From NCBI GenBank assembly GCA_965219015.1, contig CBDCNH010000013.1, positions 868,001 through 932,000 of the forward strand: DNA of 64,000 nt, in the 5' to 3' direction. The position numbers and the translations under genes are program-made. Shown piece by piece: positions 21,287-29,764 of this stretch. Within the stretch, counting starts at the first letter, position 1; each line of letters opens with the position of its first letter. This DNA is from CBDCNH01 sp965219015. GTDB taxonomy: Bacteria; Pseudomonadota; Alphaproteobacteria; Rhodobacterales; Rhodobacteraceae. The notes under the pieces are model-generated. The model saw only the letters and a program-made list of their open reading frames with translations. It was not told where the DNA came from and made no database searches.

Positions 21287-22306
21287 ATGCCCGCAGACCG
21301 AAACCGCGCCGCCTGGCAGCCACGCACCGGCACCCCGCTCGAGGTCGGCCCCGCCGACGACTGGACCCCCGGCGCCGGCGAGATTGTCATCCGCAACGCC
21401 GCGGTGGCGATCAACCCCGTCGACCACATCCTGCAGGACCAGGCGATCTTCGACCGCATCACCTATCCTGCGATCCTCGGCAGCGACGTGGCCGGCGAGG
21501 TGGTCGCCGTGGGCGAGGGCGTGACCCGCTTCAAGCCCGGCGACCGGGTACTCGGGCAGGGCGTCATGATGGCCACGAACCGCCCGTGCGAAGGCGCGTT
21601 CCAGCTCTTGACGGTCGTGCGCGAGAACATGGCCGCGTTGATTCCCGACGGCATGTCCTTCACCGACGCGGCCGTGCTGCCGCTCGGGCTCGGGACGGCG
21701 GCGTGCGGGCTCTTCGAGGCCGACCAGCTGGCCCTCGTGTATCCGTCGCTGCACCCCGAGCCCGCGGGGCAGGCGGTGCTCGTCTGGGGCGGGTCGTCGA
21801 GCGTCGGGTGCAACGGCATCCAGCTCGCCATCGCTGCGGGCTACGAGGTTCTGGCGACCGCCTCGCCGCGCAACTTCGACCTTCTGCGGCGTCTCGGTGC
21901 GTCGGAGGTGTTCGACTACCACGACGACGGCGCGATCGGCGCGATCGTGGCCGCGCTCTCGGGCAAGACCATCGCCGGCGCGCTGCACTGCGCGGGCGCA
22001 GGCCTCGGCGCCTACGAGGTCGTCTCGCGCGCGGCGGGCCGCCGGTTCGTGGCCACCACGCAGGCCGTCCCCGACGCCGTGCCGGAGGGCGTGGAGGCCC
22101 GGCGCATCTTCGGCGGGGCGCTGAAGGATACCCCGGTCGGCGAGGCGGTCTACGGCGCGTACCTCGGCCCGGCGCTCGCCGCGGGCCGCCATGTCGCCGC
22201 TCCGCCGGCGCATGTCGTGGGCCGTGGGCTCGAGGCGCTCCAAGCGGGGCTCGAGGCGCTGAAGGGCGGCGTATCGGCGGAGAAGGTGGTCATCCGTCTC
22301 GATTGA
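21287..22306 (+). CDS. Medium-chain zinc-independent alcohol dehydrogenase family protein (quinone oxidoreductase-like)
   Basis: A 339-residue MDR-superfamily oxidoreductase. It has the N-terminal GroES-like domain (VVAINPVDHILQD, ILGSDVAGEVVAVGEGV, KPGDRVLGQG) and a Rossmann half with VLVWGGSSSVGCNGIQLA. The cysteine cluster of structural-zinc ADHs is absent, placing it with zinc-independent enoyl/quinone reductase-like members that are fungal toxD-like in arrangement. ATG 21287 follows GGAGCGCCACG. Its last 17 bases overlap the convergent EI24 gene. Confidence 0.87.
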   Translation: MPADRNRAAWQPRTGTPLEVGPADDWTPGAGEIVIRNAAVAINPVDHILQDQAIFDRITYPAILGSDVAGEVVAVGEGVTRFKPGDRVLGQGVMMATNRPCEGAFQLLTVVRENMAALIPDGMSFTDAAVLPLGLGTAACGLFEADQLALVYPSLHPEPAGQAVLVWGGSSSVGCNGIQLAIAAGYEVLATASPRNFDLLRRLGASEVFDYHDDGAIGAIVAALSGKTIAGALHCAGAGLGAYEVVSRAAGRRFVATTQAVPDAVPEGVEARRIFGGALKDTPVGEAVYGAYLGPALAAGRHVAAPPAHVVGRGLEALQAGLEALKGGVSAEKVVIRLD

Positions 22307-22982
22307 GGCGGTGGAAGAGGTGCGTGAACGCCGCGGCACCCAGCACCGGGATCACGAGGTTGAGGAGCGGCACGGTGAGCGGGATCGCCATCAGCGTGCC
22401 GGCGAGCCAGATCGTCGCGCCGTGCGCCCGGGCGAGCGCACGCGCGGCGTGCCGGTCCATCCGGCGCAGCGCGGCCAGCGCGAAGAACTCGCGGCCGAGG
22501 AGATAGCCGTTGAGCCCCCAGAAAATCACCGGCGCGAGCGGCCCCGCGAACGGCCAGAGCACGAGGCCGAGGAGGTTCACCGCGAGCACGACGACGAAGA
22601 AGCCCGCGCCGTCCGCCACCGTCTCGCCCCAGGGAACGCGGCGCGGCGGCCCGAGCGAGGGGTAGTGCCGCGCCTCCACGGCGTCCGCCACCTCGTCGAG
22701 GAAGAACCCGCTGATCGCCGAGGCGACCGGCGCCATCAGCACCACCGAGGCCACCAGCATCACGAGCACGAAGGCGACCGAGAGCACGGCGTCGACGCCG
22801 CCGATCGACCCGATGAACGGCAGCGTCACGCTGTCGGGCACGAAGGCGCCGATGGCCCAGACGCAGGCGAAGGTGAGCGCTCCGAGCAGCACGACCGCGA
22901 GCCCGACGCCGCGCAGGACGACCGCGCGGAACCGCGGGTCGCCGGCCTGCCCGATCGCGCGCCCGAAGGCCGTGAGGATCAT
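22290..22982 (-). CDS. EI24 domain (CysZ-like) membrane protein
   Basis: A 230-residue protein with four or more long hydrophobic segments and the EI24/CysZ pattern, including SAISGFFLDEVADAVEARHYP and a GREFFALAALRRM loop before a final membrane pair. E. coli CysZ imports sulfate, but no sulfate genes are nearby and substrate cannot be assigned. The ATG at 22982 is 1 base from the stop of the upstream nitroreductase gene, making a three-gene unit with it and the 79-residue protein. It overlaps the convergent MDR gene by 17 bases. Confidence 0.85.
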   Translation of the reverse strand: MILTAFGRAIGQAGDPRFRAVVLRGVGLAVVLLGALTFACVWAIGAFVPDSVTLPFIGSIGGVDAVLSVAFVLVMLVASVVLMAPVASAISGFFLDEVADAVEARHYPSLGPPRRVPWGETVADGAGFFVVVLAVNLLGLVLWPFAGPLAPVIFWGLNGYLLGREFFALAALRRMDRHAARALARAHGATIWLAGTLMAIPLTVPLLNLVIPVLGAAAFTHLFHRLNRDG

Positions 22983-22983
22983 C

Positions 22984-23586
22984 TCAGGCGTCGGCCCAGG
23001 TGACGATGGCGTCGAGATCGGGGCGCGGCCGTTCGGACGGCGGCGTCGTGGCGCGTCCGATATGGACGAGGCCCGCGACGAACTCGGTGGGACCGAGCCC
23101 GAGGCCGGTCGCGCAGAACTCGCCGTCCTGGCTTGCCCAGCCGGTGAGCCAGTTCGCCCCCCAGCCCGCCGCGAGCGCCGCCATGAGAAGCCCGTAGCAG
23201 ACCGCGCCCGCAGACAGGACCTGCTCGATCTCGGGCACCTTGGCGGGCCGGGGAGCAGCCACGACCGCCACCGCGAGATGCGCGTCGGCGAACTGGCGCA
23301 CGCCCTTCTCGACCCGCTCCGGCTCGAGCCCGAGCGCCGCGCCGCGCGCCTGCGCGAGATTTGCCAACCGCTCCAAGGCCGGGCGCTCCAGGACCACGAA
23401 GCGCCACGGCACCAGCGCACCGTGGTCGGGCGTGCGGGCCGCGGCGGTGAGGAGCGCGCGGACGGCCGCGCGGTCCGGCACCGGCAGGCCGAGCGTCCGT
23501 GCGGGCCGCGAACGGCGGCTGGCGAGGAACGCGACCGCCGCGGCGTCGGGCTCCGGGCTCTCGGGCATCATGGGTTCCGTCGTCAT
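22984..23586 (-). CDS. Nitroreductase family protein (YdjA-like)
   Basis: A 200-residue FMN-dependent nitroreductase-fold protein. The SRRSRPARTLGLPVPDR start, ARTPDHGALVPWRFVVLE (FMN-phosphate binding) and the GWGANWLTGWASQD...GLGPTEFVAGLVHIG C-terminal part match the compact YdjA/TM1586 group. Physiological substrates are unknown. Its start overlaps the stop of the upstream 79-residue gene (ATGA), and the EI24 gene follows after 1 base. Confidence 0.88.
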   Translation of the reverse strand: MTTEPMMPESPEPDAAAVAFLASRRSRPARTLGLPVPDRAAVRALLTAAARTPDHGALVPWRFVVLERPALERLANLAQARGAALGLEPERVEKGVRQFADAHLAVAVVAAPRPAKVPEIEQVLSAGAVCYGLLMAALAAGWGANWLTGWASQDGEFCATGLGLGPTEFVAGLVHIGRATTPPSERPRPDLDAIVTWADA

Positions 23587-23822
23587 TTTCGCCTCGCGAC
23601 AGTCCGGTAGACCCCTTCGGGCAGGTTGAGCGCGGCGCCGAGATCGCGCACCTGCGCCGAGGAGAGCGTAAGGCGCAGCACCTGTCCGGTCCGGGCGTCG
23701 AGCTGCTCCACGACGATGCAGTCCTCGAACGCCTGCACGGTCACGTCCTCCTGCAGGTGCGCGCCGCCCTCGTCGACGAGCGTGATGACGGTGGCGTCGA
23801 ACTCGTGCTCGATGGTGAACAT
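23583..23822 (-). CDS. Hypothetical protein (79 aa)
   Basis: A short cytoplasmic protein, MFTIEHEFDATVITLVDEGG..., predicted mostly beta strand with a C-terminal helix (LSSAQVRDLGAALNLPEGVY). It is not a family I can name. Reality is supported by codon pattern and by the ATGA overlap with the nitroreductase start downstream. Start ATG 23822 is chosen over an in-frame upstream ATG at 23852 because the upstream part (MARGGRYVSP) resembles spurious extension; the ribosome site is weak. Confidence 0.65.
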   Translation of the reverse strand: MFTIEHEFDATVITLVDEGGAHLQEDVTVQAFEDCIVVEQLDARTGQVLRLTLSSAQVRDLGAALNLPEGVYRTVARRK

Positions 23823-23956
23823 GGGCGAGACATATCGGCCGCCCCGCGCCAAGGAAAGGCTGCGCCCGTCGCACGGCTGCGTGATCGGGTCTGGCGCGCC
23901 GGTGTCGGGTGGCTAGACCTGACGCGGGGCGATGACGCTCCTCTTGGAACCTTGGG

Positions 23957-24625
23957 ATGCGTTTCGGCCTCTGCCTCCTCTTTCTTGTCGCCGCCTGCGC
24001 GCCGCGCGGACCGGACGCCTTTGCCCGCCGGGCGAGCCTTGCGGCCTTCGAGGGTGTCGTCGATCGGGTCGAGCCGGTGGCGGAGACGGCCTGCCGGGCC
24101 GAAAGCAGAGGACAGCGCTGCGACTTCGCGGTCTACGTCGACACCGATCCGGCGCAGGTGCCGAACGCCTTCCAGACGGTCGATGCCGACGGCCAGCCGG
24201 TGATCATCTTCACCGCGACCCTGCTCGCGACGGCGGAGAACCCGGACGAGCTCGCGTTCGTGCTCGGCCACGAGGCGTCGCACCACATCCTCGGCCACAT
24301 CCCGAAAAGCGTCGAGTCGGCCGCGCTCGGCGCCGCGATCTTCGGCCGGTTCGCCACCGACCGCGGCGAGACCCGCGCCGGCATCCGCCGCGCCGAGGCG
24401 CTCGGCGCGTTCGTCGGCTTCCGGCGCTTCTCGAAGACGTTCGAGCTCGAGGCGGATGCGCTCGGCACCATCATCGCCGACCGCGCGGGCTACGATCCGC
24501 GCCGCGGGGCCGAGTTCTTCGCGCGCTTCCCCGATCCCGGAAACGCATTCCTCGGCACGCATCCCCCGAACGCAGCCCGCAGCGCCGTCGTGCGCTCCGT
24601 GCTGGCGCGCCTTGGCCGACGCTGA
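23957..24625 (+). CDS. M48 family metallopeptidase lipoprotein
   Basis: A 222-residue zinc protease with a lipoprotein signal (lipobox LVAAC, Cys14) that would anchor it to a membrane facing the periplasm. The HExxH site is in VLGHEASHHILGH and the third ligand is in FELEADALGTII; the C-terminal NAFLGTHPPNAAR is the typical M48 TH-PP segment. It resembles a compact BepA/LoiP-like quality-control peptidase. No operon partner; the frameshifted DUF2254 gene follows after 66 bases. Confidence 0.9.
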   Translation: MRFGLCLLFLVAACAPRGPDAFARRASLAAFEGVVDRVEPVAETACRAESRGQRCDFAVYVDTDPAQVPNAFQTVDADGQPVIIFTATLLATAENPDELAFVLGHEASHHILGHIPKSVESAALGAAIFGRFATDRGETRAGIRRAEALGAFVGFRRFSKTFELEADALGTIIADRAGYDPRRGAEFFARFPDPGNAFLGTHPPNAARSAVVRSVLARLGRR

Positions 24626-24691
24626 TCCACGCTTGGCGTCGGGCGGGCCGCGTCCTACCTTCGCGCCACGATGTAGCCCGGGGGACGGCGT

Positions 24692-25997
24692 GTGATTTCA
24701 AAGGGTCTGTGGTTCTGGCAGCAGCTGACGCGACGCCTCTGGGTCCGCGCGGGCCTCTTCGTCGTGGTGTCGATCCTGAGCGCGCTCCTCGCGGTGTGGC
24801 TCGGCCCCTTGTTGCCCTACCAGCTCCAGGACGTGATCGGCGCCAAAGCCGTCGACACGATCCTGAGCGTGCTCACCGGCTCGATGCTCGCGGTCACGAC
24901 CTTTGCCGTCGGCGTCATGGTCAGCGCCCTGTCCTCCGCGACGCAGACCGTGACCCCGCGCGCGACCGAGCTCCTGATCTCCGACGGAACCAACCAGAAC
25001 GCGCTCGGCACGTTCCTCGGCACGTTCCTCTTCAGCCTCGTCGGGCTCATCGGCCTCAAGTCGGGCTATTACGGTCCCAACGGCCGGGTGATCCTCTACC
25101 TCTTCACGCTTGGCGTCGTGGCGCTGGTGACGGTCACGATCCTGCGCTGGATCGAGCATCTCGTGACGTTCGGGCGCGTCGCCGACACCACGATGCGGGT
25201 CGAGGCGGCGACGCGGAAGGCGCTCCTCGCGCGGGGTGGTGCGGCGGCGCTCGGAGCGAATCCGCTCGTGCGGGGGGACATCCCCGCCGCCGCGACGCCG
25301 GTTCATCCCGCGCGAGGTCGGCTACGTGCGCCACTTCGACCTCGAGACGCTCTCGAACCTCGCGGCGGCGTCGCATCTGCGGTTCTTCATCACCTGCGTC
25401 CCCGGCACGTTCGTCCATCCCGGCGAGCCGTTCCTCTGGGTCGACGGCGATGCGCCGCACGAGCTTACCGACAAGATCGACGATGCCTTCACGATCAACG
25501 ACAAGCGCGCTTTCGACCACGACCCGCGGTTCGGCTTCTCGGTGCTGGCGGAGGTCGCGAGCCGGGCGCTCTCGCCCGGCATCAACGATCCCGGCACCGC
25601 GATCGACGTCATTGGCCGCGCCGTCCGCCTCCTCGAGCTGTGGTCCGCCGAGCGCCGGGCCGGCGCCGCGACGGGGGAGGCCGAGGCGCTCCAGCATCCA
25701 AGGCTCTGGATCCCGCCGATCAGGGTCGAGGACTTTTTCGACGACGTGTTCGCACCCATCGCCCGCGATGGCGCGTCGGTCTACGAGGTCGGCGCCCGGC
25801 TGCTGAAGGCGCTCCGCATCCTCGGCGCTATGGACCCGACCTACGCCGCGCCGGCCGCTGAGCTGGCTGACCGGGCGCGCCTACATGCCGACGCCGAAAT
25901 GACCCTTCCGTCCGACCGCGCGCGCATGGCTGCGCTCGCCTCCGATGTCGCCGCCGCATGCCAGCGCGCGCAGGTCGCCGCACGTCCGGCGGCGTGA
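24692..25997 (+). pseudogene. DUF2254 membrane protein, frameshifted
   Basis: The first part (frame of 24692, about 204 codons) carries an N-terminal membrane region with helices near residues 17-45, 60-85, 105-125 and 130-150 and the DUF2254 segment SALSSATQTVTPRA. Homology then continues in another frame from about 25302 (IPREVGYVRHFDLETL, FVHPGEPFLWV, DPRFGFSVLAEVASRALSPGINDPGTA) to the stop at 25995-25997. A single extra base in GTTCATC near 25302-25304 explains the change: removing it restores PVIPREVGY. Either a recent pseudogene or a sequencing error; the rest is undamaged. GTG 24692 is the likely start. Confidence 0.8.
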
Positions 25998-26075
25998 CCC
26001 GTGTCGCCGACCGTACCGGAACTTCCCGGCGGCCGCGGCGATTGGGCTTCCGCGAAGCCATTGATGGAGGTCCAG

Positions 26076-26429
26076 ATGGACAACACTTCCGCGAACTCCC
26101 TGATCTCGTCGGACGACGTGAACGGCACCAAGGTCATGAGCCCGTCGGGCGACGATCTCGGCCATATCGACAGCCTGATGATCGACAAGCGTTCCGGCAA
26201 CGTCGCCTATGCGGTCATGGCTTTCGGCGGCTTTCTCGGCATGGGCGAGGACTTCCATCCCATTCCGTGGGGCAAGCTGAAGTACGATACGGGCCGCGAC
26301 GGCTACATGACCGACATCACCAAGGAACAGCTCGAGGGCGCTCCGGCGCGCAGCGAGAACTGGCAGCGCGATCGCGACTGGGAGACCTCGACCTACAACT
26401 ACTACGGACTGCCGCCCTACTGGATCTGA
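26076..26429 (+). CDS. PRC-barrel domain protein
   Basis: A 117-residue protein with one PRC-barrel domain (LISSDDVNGTKVMSPSGDDLGHIDSLMIDK ... VAYAVMAFGGFLGMGEDFHPIPW) and an acidic/aromatic tail ending TSTYNYYGLPPYWI. Such stand-alone proteins are frequent in alphaproteobacteria and linked to stress or photosynthetic membrane contexts, without a defined activity. ATG 26076 is selected because GGAGG lies 5 bases upstream; an ATG at 26064 overlaps that site. A strong terminator follows. Confidence 0.88.
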   Translation: MDNTSANSLISSDDVNGTKVMSPSGDDLGHIDSLMIDKRSGNVAYAVMAFGGFLGMGEDFHPIPWGKLKYDTGRDGYMTDITKEQLEGAPARSENWQRDRDWETSTYNYYGLPPYWI

Positions 26430-26445
26430 GGCGGCCAGGCACTCG

Positions 26446-26484
26446 TCCCCGCGGGCCGACCGGACGCGGGGATGACGTCTTTTT
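26446..26484 (+). terminator. Rho-independent terminator after PRC-barrel gene
   Basis: Stem TCCCCGCG/CGCGGGGA (26446-26453 and 26465-26472) with an 11-base loop, followed after a few bases by TCTTTTT (26478-26484). This is the clearest intrinsic terminator in the window and separates the PRC-barrel gene from ldtR. Confidence 0.8.
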
Positions 26485-26593
26485 AACCATCCATCATTGT
26501 CGCCTGCGAAATTCCGCCGAAACACGACGCATTTAACCCAATTTTCGGTTTTGCTGGGCAGTCTCCTCGGACAGGTTTTTTTGGGGAGGACGC

Positions 26594-27094
26594 ATGATGA
26601 GCATGCACGCCGCGTTGTCGACCGAAGCGCGTACCGGGTTCATGTCGAGCTATCTCGAGAGCCTCGCGCTCGTCGAAAGGCTGCACCGGCTGCTTCTCGA
26701 CGTCATCAAGGACGAGTTCGAGCGGCTCGGCATCCTCGAGATCAATGCGGTGCAGGCGCTGCTTCTCTTCAACATCGGCGACAACGAGGTCACCGCGGGC
26801 GAGCTGAAGTCGCGCGGCTACTACCAGGGCTCGAACGTGAGCTACAATCTCAAGAAGCTCGTGGAGATGGGCTTCATGCACCACCAGCGGAGCGAGATCG
26901 ACCGCCGTTCGGTGCGTGTCCGCCTGACGGAAAACGGCCGCAAGATCCGGCTCGTCGTGAGCGAGCTCTTCACGCGTCATGCCGAGGGGCTCGAGGCGCG
27001 CGGCGTGCTCGGCACCAACGGCATCGACGAGATCAACGTGTCGCTGCGCCGGATGGAGCGCTACTGGGCCGACCAGATCCGGTACATCTACTGA
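26594..27094 (+). CDS. ldtR: LdtR-type MarR family transcriptional regulator
   Basis: A 166-residue winged-helix regulator (MSSYLESLALVERLHRLLLDVIKDEFERL, then INAVQALLLFNIGDNEVTAGELKSRGYYQGSNVSYNLKKL as the DNA-reading part). The sequence is of the LdtR type described in Liberibacter and Sinorhizobium, where it controls an L,D-transpeptidase and osmotic tolerance. Upstream is an AT-rich promoter-like stretch (26478-26582) and a GGGGAGG site; ATG at 26594 or 26597 could be used. It is monocistronic and no L,D-transpeptidase gene is adjacent. Confidence 0.9.
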   Translation: MMSMHAALSTEARTGFMSSYLESLALVERLHRLLLDVIKDEFERLGILEINAVQALLLFNIGDNEVTAGELKSRGYYQGSNVSYNLKKLVEMGFMHHQRSEIDRRSVRVRLTENGRKIRLVVSELFTRHAEGLEARGVLGTNGIDEINVSLRRMERYWADQIRYIY

Positions 27095-27132
27095 AGGCCG
27101 GCCACTGAAGGCACGTCGTCGATGGCTGGGCG

Positions 27133-27894
27133 TCATCTGACCAAGGCGGTCGGGACCGCCGCGCTGCCAAGGACGACGGTGTCGAGCTCGCGCAGGAGCT
27201 TGCGGACCATCGCGGCCTCAAAGTCCTCGAAGCCGCGCGCCGTCTCGACGAACGCGCCTTCGCCGACGATCAGGTGCGAGGCGAAGTAGCGCTCGAGCGT
27301 CGGCACCCCGAGCGGGTCGGGCAACCGGCCGAGCGGCACCTCGCCGCCGATGGCCAGCGCGTTGACGGTGATGCCGGCGAGCGACGGCGCCCCGCGCGCG
27401 ACCTCCGGCGGTAGCCCGTCGTTGTTCACCCCGTCGCCGGCGAAGTCGACCGTGACGCGGCCGCATCCCGGCGCGGTGGCGGCGAGCGTCGCTGCGAACG
27501 TGAGCGCGGCCCCGATGGCCGTCGTGCCTTGCCGCGCCGGCCGCGGCAGGGCACGCAGCACGCCAGCGATCCGCCCGAGGTCGTCCGCGCTCTCGACGAG
27601 CGTCCAGTCGAGCACCAGCTCCTGCGTGTGCGCGCCCGACCACTCGAAGATCGCGAGCGCCACGGGCGCGCCGGGAGCGAGGAACGCCGCGACCACCTCG
27701 CGGGTCTCGAGCGCCGCCGCGGTGCCGTCCGCGGCGAGGCGGAACTCCGGCGGTTCGACGGAAGCCGACACGTCGAGGCCGAGCACGAGACCTTGCCGGC
27801 ACCCCTCCGCCGCCGCACTCCCGCCGGCGCAGCCAAGTGCTGCGGCGAGCGCCCAGACGGCCCGGTCTCCGGCGATGATGCGCCGCGGGGTCAC
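27133..27894 (-). CDS. DUF1194 (von Willebrand A-like) secreted protein
   Basis: A 253-residue DUF1194 protein. An N-terminal signal peptide (AVWALAAALGCAGGSAAA) is followed by a vWA-type domain with the metal-adhesion loop LDVSASVEPPEF (DxSxS), TTAIGAAL and FAGDGVNND. Role unknown; the fold suggests a periplasmic binding or scaffold protein. The GTG start at 27894 overlaps the gloA stop (GTGA), and there is no ATG near the signal peptide, so co-translation with gloA is likely. Confidence 0.85.
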   Translation of the reverse strand: MTPRRIIAGDRAVWALAAALGCAGGSAAAEGCRQGLVLGLDVSASVEPPEFRLAADGTAAALETREVVAAFLAPGAPVALAIFEWSGAHTQELVLDWTLVESADDLGRIAGVLRALPRPARQGTTAIGAALTFAATLAATAPGCGRVTVDFAGDGVNNDGLPPEVARGAPSLAGITVNALAIGGEVPLGRLPDPLGVPTLERYFASHLIVGEGAFVETARGFEDFEAAMVRKLLRELDTVVLGSAAVPTALVR

Positions 27895-28319
27895 CAGTGT
27901 CCGCTGTTTTCCATGCTGAGCCACGGCTCGGCCGGCGTCAGGGCATCGCCGATCTGTAAAAGCTCCACCGAGACGTTGTCCGGCGAGCGCACGAAGGCCA
28001 TCTGCCCGTCGCGCGGCGGACGATTGATGGTGACGCCGCTGTCCATCAGATGCTGGCACATCGCGTTGATGTCGCTGACCCCGAAGGCCAGATGCCCGAA
28101 ATGCCGGCTGTCGGAGGGCAGCCCCTCGTCGCCGTCCCAGTTGTACGTCAGCTCGATCGGCCGGTCGGACTGTCCCGGCGGCGCCATGAAGACGAGAGTG
28201 AACCGGCCGCGCTCGTTCTCGCTCCGCCGCGTCTCCTCGAGGCCGAGGAGCTTGAAGAAGGCGATCGTCCTGTCGAGGTCGAGCACCCTCACCATCGTGT
28301 GCAGGTAGCGCGTCTCCAT
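27891..28319 (-). CDS. gloA: Lactoylglutathione lyase (glyoxalase I)
   Basis: Converts the methylglyoxal-glutathione hemithioacetal to S-lactoylglutathione. The 142-residue protein has the two-module glyoxalase fold and metal ligands in RYLHTMVRV (His), IELTYNW (Glu), HFGHLAFGV (His) and NVSVELLQ (Glu); the FVRSPDNVSVELL motif is typical of the single-domain bacterial enzyme. It is the first gene of a pair with the vWA protein. Confidence 0.92.
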   Translation of the reverse strand: METRYLHTMVRVLDLDRTIAFFKLLGLEETRRSENERGRFTLVFMAPPGQSDRPIELTYNWDGDEGLPSDSRHFGHLAFGVSDINAMCQHLMDSGVTINRPPRDGQMAFVRSPDNVSVELLQIGDALTPAEPWLSMENSGHW

Positions 28320-28391
28320 CTCAGTCCTCCGTGATTGACTGGCGCAAGCGTAGTCCGAACGCGGGTCGCCGCCAGTGCCAATCGGGCCGGG

Positions 28392-29759
28392 TCAGAACGC
28401 CGCGCGGAGCCCGAACGCAAGCCCGAGCCCGGTCGCATCGAACCGGCTGACGTTCGACCAGGTGCGCGAGGCGGTGACGGTCACGGCGGGGACGAAGCCG
28501 CGCAGCTCGATGGCGGGAGCGACGAGCTCGATCGAGCCCGAGAGCCGCCGGTCCTGCCGGCCGGTGTCGTTGAAGAAGCCGCCGAAGAAGGTCGGATAGT
28601 CGCGGTAGGACGCGCCGAGCCCGAGCGTCACGAGGAGCGGGCCCACGGGGCGGCCGAGCGCGTAGTCGAGCCCGGCCGAGGCGCCGCGGTAGCTGTCGCT
28701 CGGGCCCTGCGAGTTGAGGTCGGTCAGCGCCAGCGAGACGGTCGCGCTGTCGCGCGCGGCCACGGCCCAGCTCAGCGCGCCCTCGACGACCACCGCGGTC
28801 GCATCGTCGCCGCCGTCGGTGCGCCACTGCCGCTCGACGGTGAGCGCCGTCCGCGCGCCGACCCGCTGACCGAGCGCGAAGCTCCGCGCCGCCCCGAGCC
28901 GGAAGTAGTCCGCGAAGGGGGTGTCGGCGTACCAGCTCCGTCCGGCCGTCGCGCCGAGGACCGTGAGCGGGGCATCGGCGGCGGCGGCGAAGCTCTGCTG
29001 CAGCCCCGCCTCGATCGCCGTGTAGGCGTAATCGGAGCCCTGCGGCTGGCGCTCGCCATCGGCGGGAGACGGCAGGTCGTCGAGGGCAATCCGGGTCGAA
29101 ATGAGCCGCATCGTGACATCGCTCGCCGCCGTCGGGCGCTCGGCGAAGCGGTAGCGCGCCGCCACGTCGAGGCTCGCGACGATGCCCGAGAGCGCCAGCG
29201 CATCGCCCGAGAGGGTGAACGGCGTCGGCACGCCGTCGACAATGAGCGTGGCCGAATTGCTGCCCTGGTTGACGTTCGAGGACGGCGCCAGCGAGCCCGA
29301 GAGCTGGACCCGCCAGGGATCGAGCGCGCGCGCCTGCCGGTACGCTTCGATGGCGGTGGCGCGCTGCTCGGGCGTCGTCGCGGTGGAGGCGGCACGGCGC
29401 GACCAGCTGGCCGCCCGGCCGTAAGCGCCGGCGGCAGCGGCGCCTTCGGCCGCAAGCCGCGCCGCTTCGTAGCGGAGAGCGGGCTCGCGCGCGGCGTTGA
29501 ACGCCCGCACCGCCAGCCGGCGACCCTCCTCGATGCGCCCGGCGCGGCCCGCGAGCGCCGCGAGCACCGAGAGCGCGGAGGCGTCGCCGGGGTCGCGTTC
29601 GAGGAGCGCGCGGGCGATCGAGCCGGCCAGCGCGTCGTCGCCCGCGAGCAGCGCCCGCCGCGCCGCGACGCGGGCCTCGGGCGGCGCGAGGTCGACCGTC
29701 GCCCCGGCGACCGGCGCGGCGAGGCAGGCGAAGAGAGCGGCGAGGACCAGACGCCGCAT
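28392..29759 (-). CDS. Slam-like outer-membrane protein (surface lipoprotein assembly modifier, DUF560)
   Basis: A 455-residue protein with signal peptide (RLVLAALFACLAAPVAGA), an N-terminal helical repeat domain of tetratricopeptide type (about residues 25-145, e.g. LLERDPGDASALSVLAALAGRAG) and a C-terminal beta barrel of alternating strands ending LGLAFGLRAAF, with the terminal aromatic that outer-membrane proteins use. This architecture and the SGSLAPSSNVNQGSNS transition match Slam/DUF560, which moves lipoproteins such as TbpB to the cell surface in Neisseria. Five bases upstream ends a lipoprotein gene that is a likely substrate. Identification is from architecture and motifs, not an alignment. 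Confidence 0.75.
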   Translation of the reverse strand: MRRLVLAALFACLAAPVAGATVDLAPPEARVAARRALLAGDDALAGSIARALLERDPGDASALSVLAALAGRAGRIEEGRRLAVRAFNAAREPALRYEAARLAAEGAAAAGAYGRAASWSRRAASTATTPEQRATAIEAYRQARALDPWRVQLSGSLAPSSNVNQGSNSATLIVDGVPTPFTLSGDALALSGIVASLDVAARYRFAERPTAASDVTMRLISTRIALDDLPSPADGERQPQGSDYAYTAIEAGLQQSFAAAADAPLTVLGATAGRSWYADTPFADYFRLGAARSFALGQRVGARTALTVERQWRTDGGDDATAVVVEGALSWAVAARDSATVSLALTDLNSQGPSDSYRGASAGLDYALGRPVGPLLVTLGLGASYRDYPTFFGGFFNDTGRQDRRLSGSIELVAPAIELRGFVPAVTVTASRTWSNVSRFDATGLGLAFGLRAAF

Positions 29760-29764
29760 CGGCG

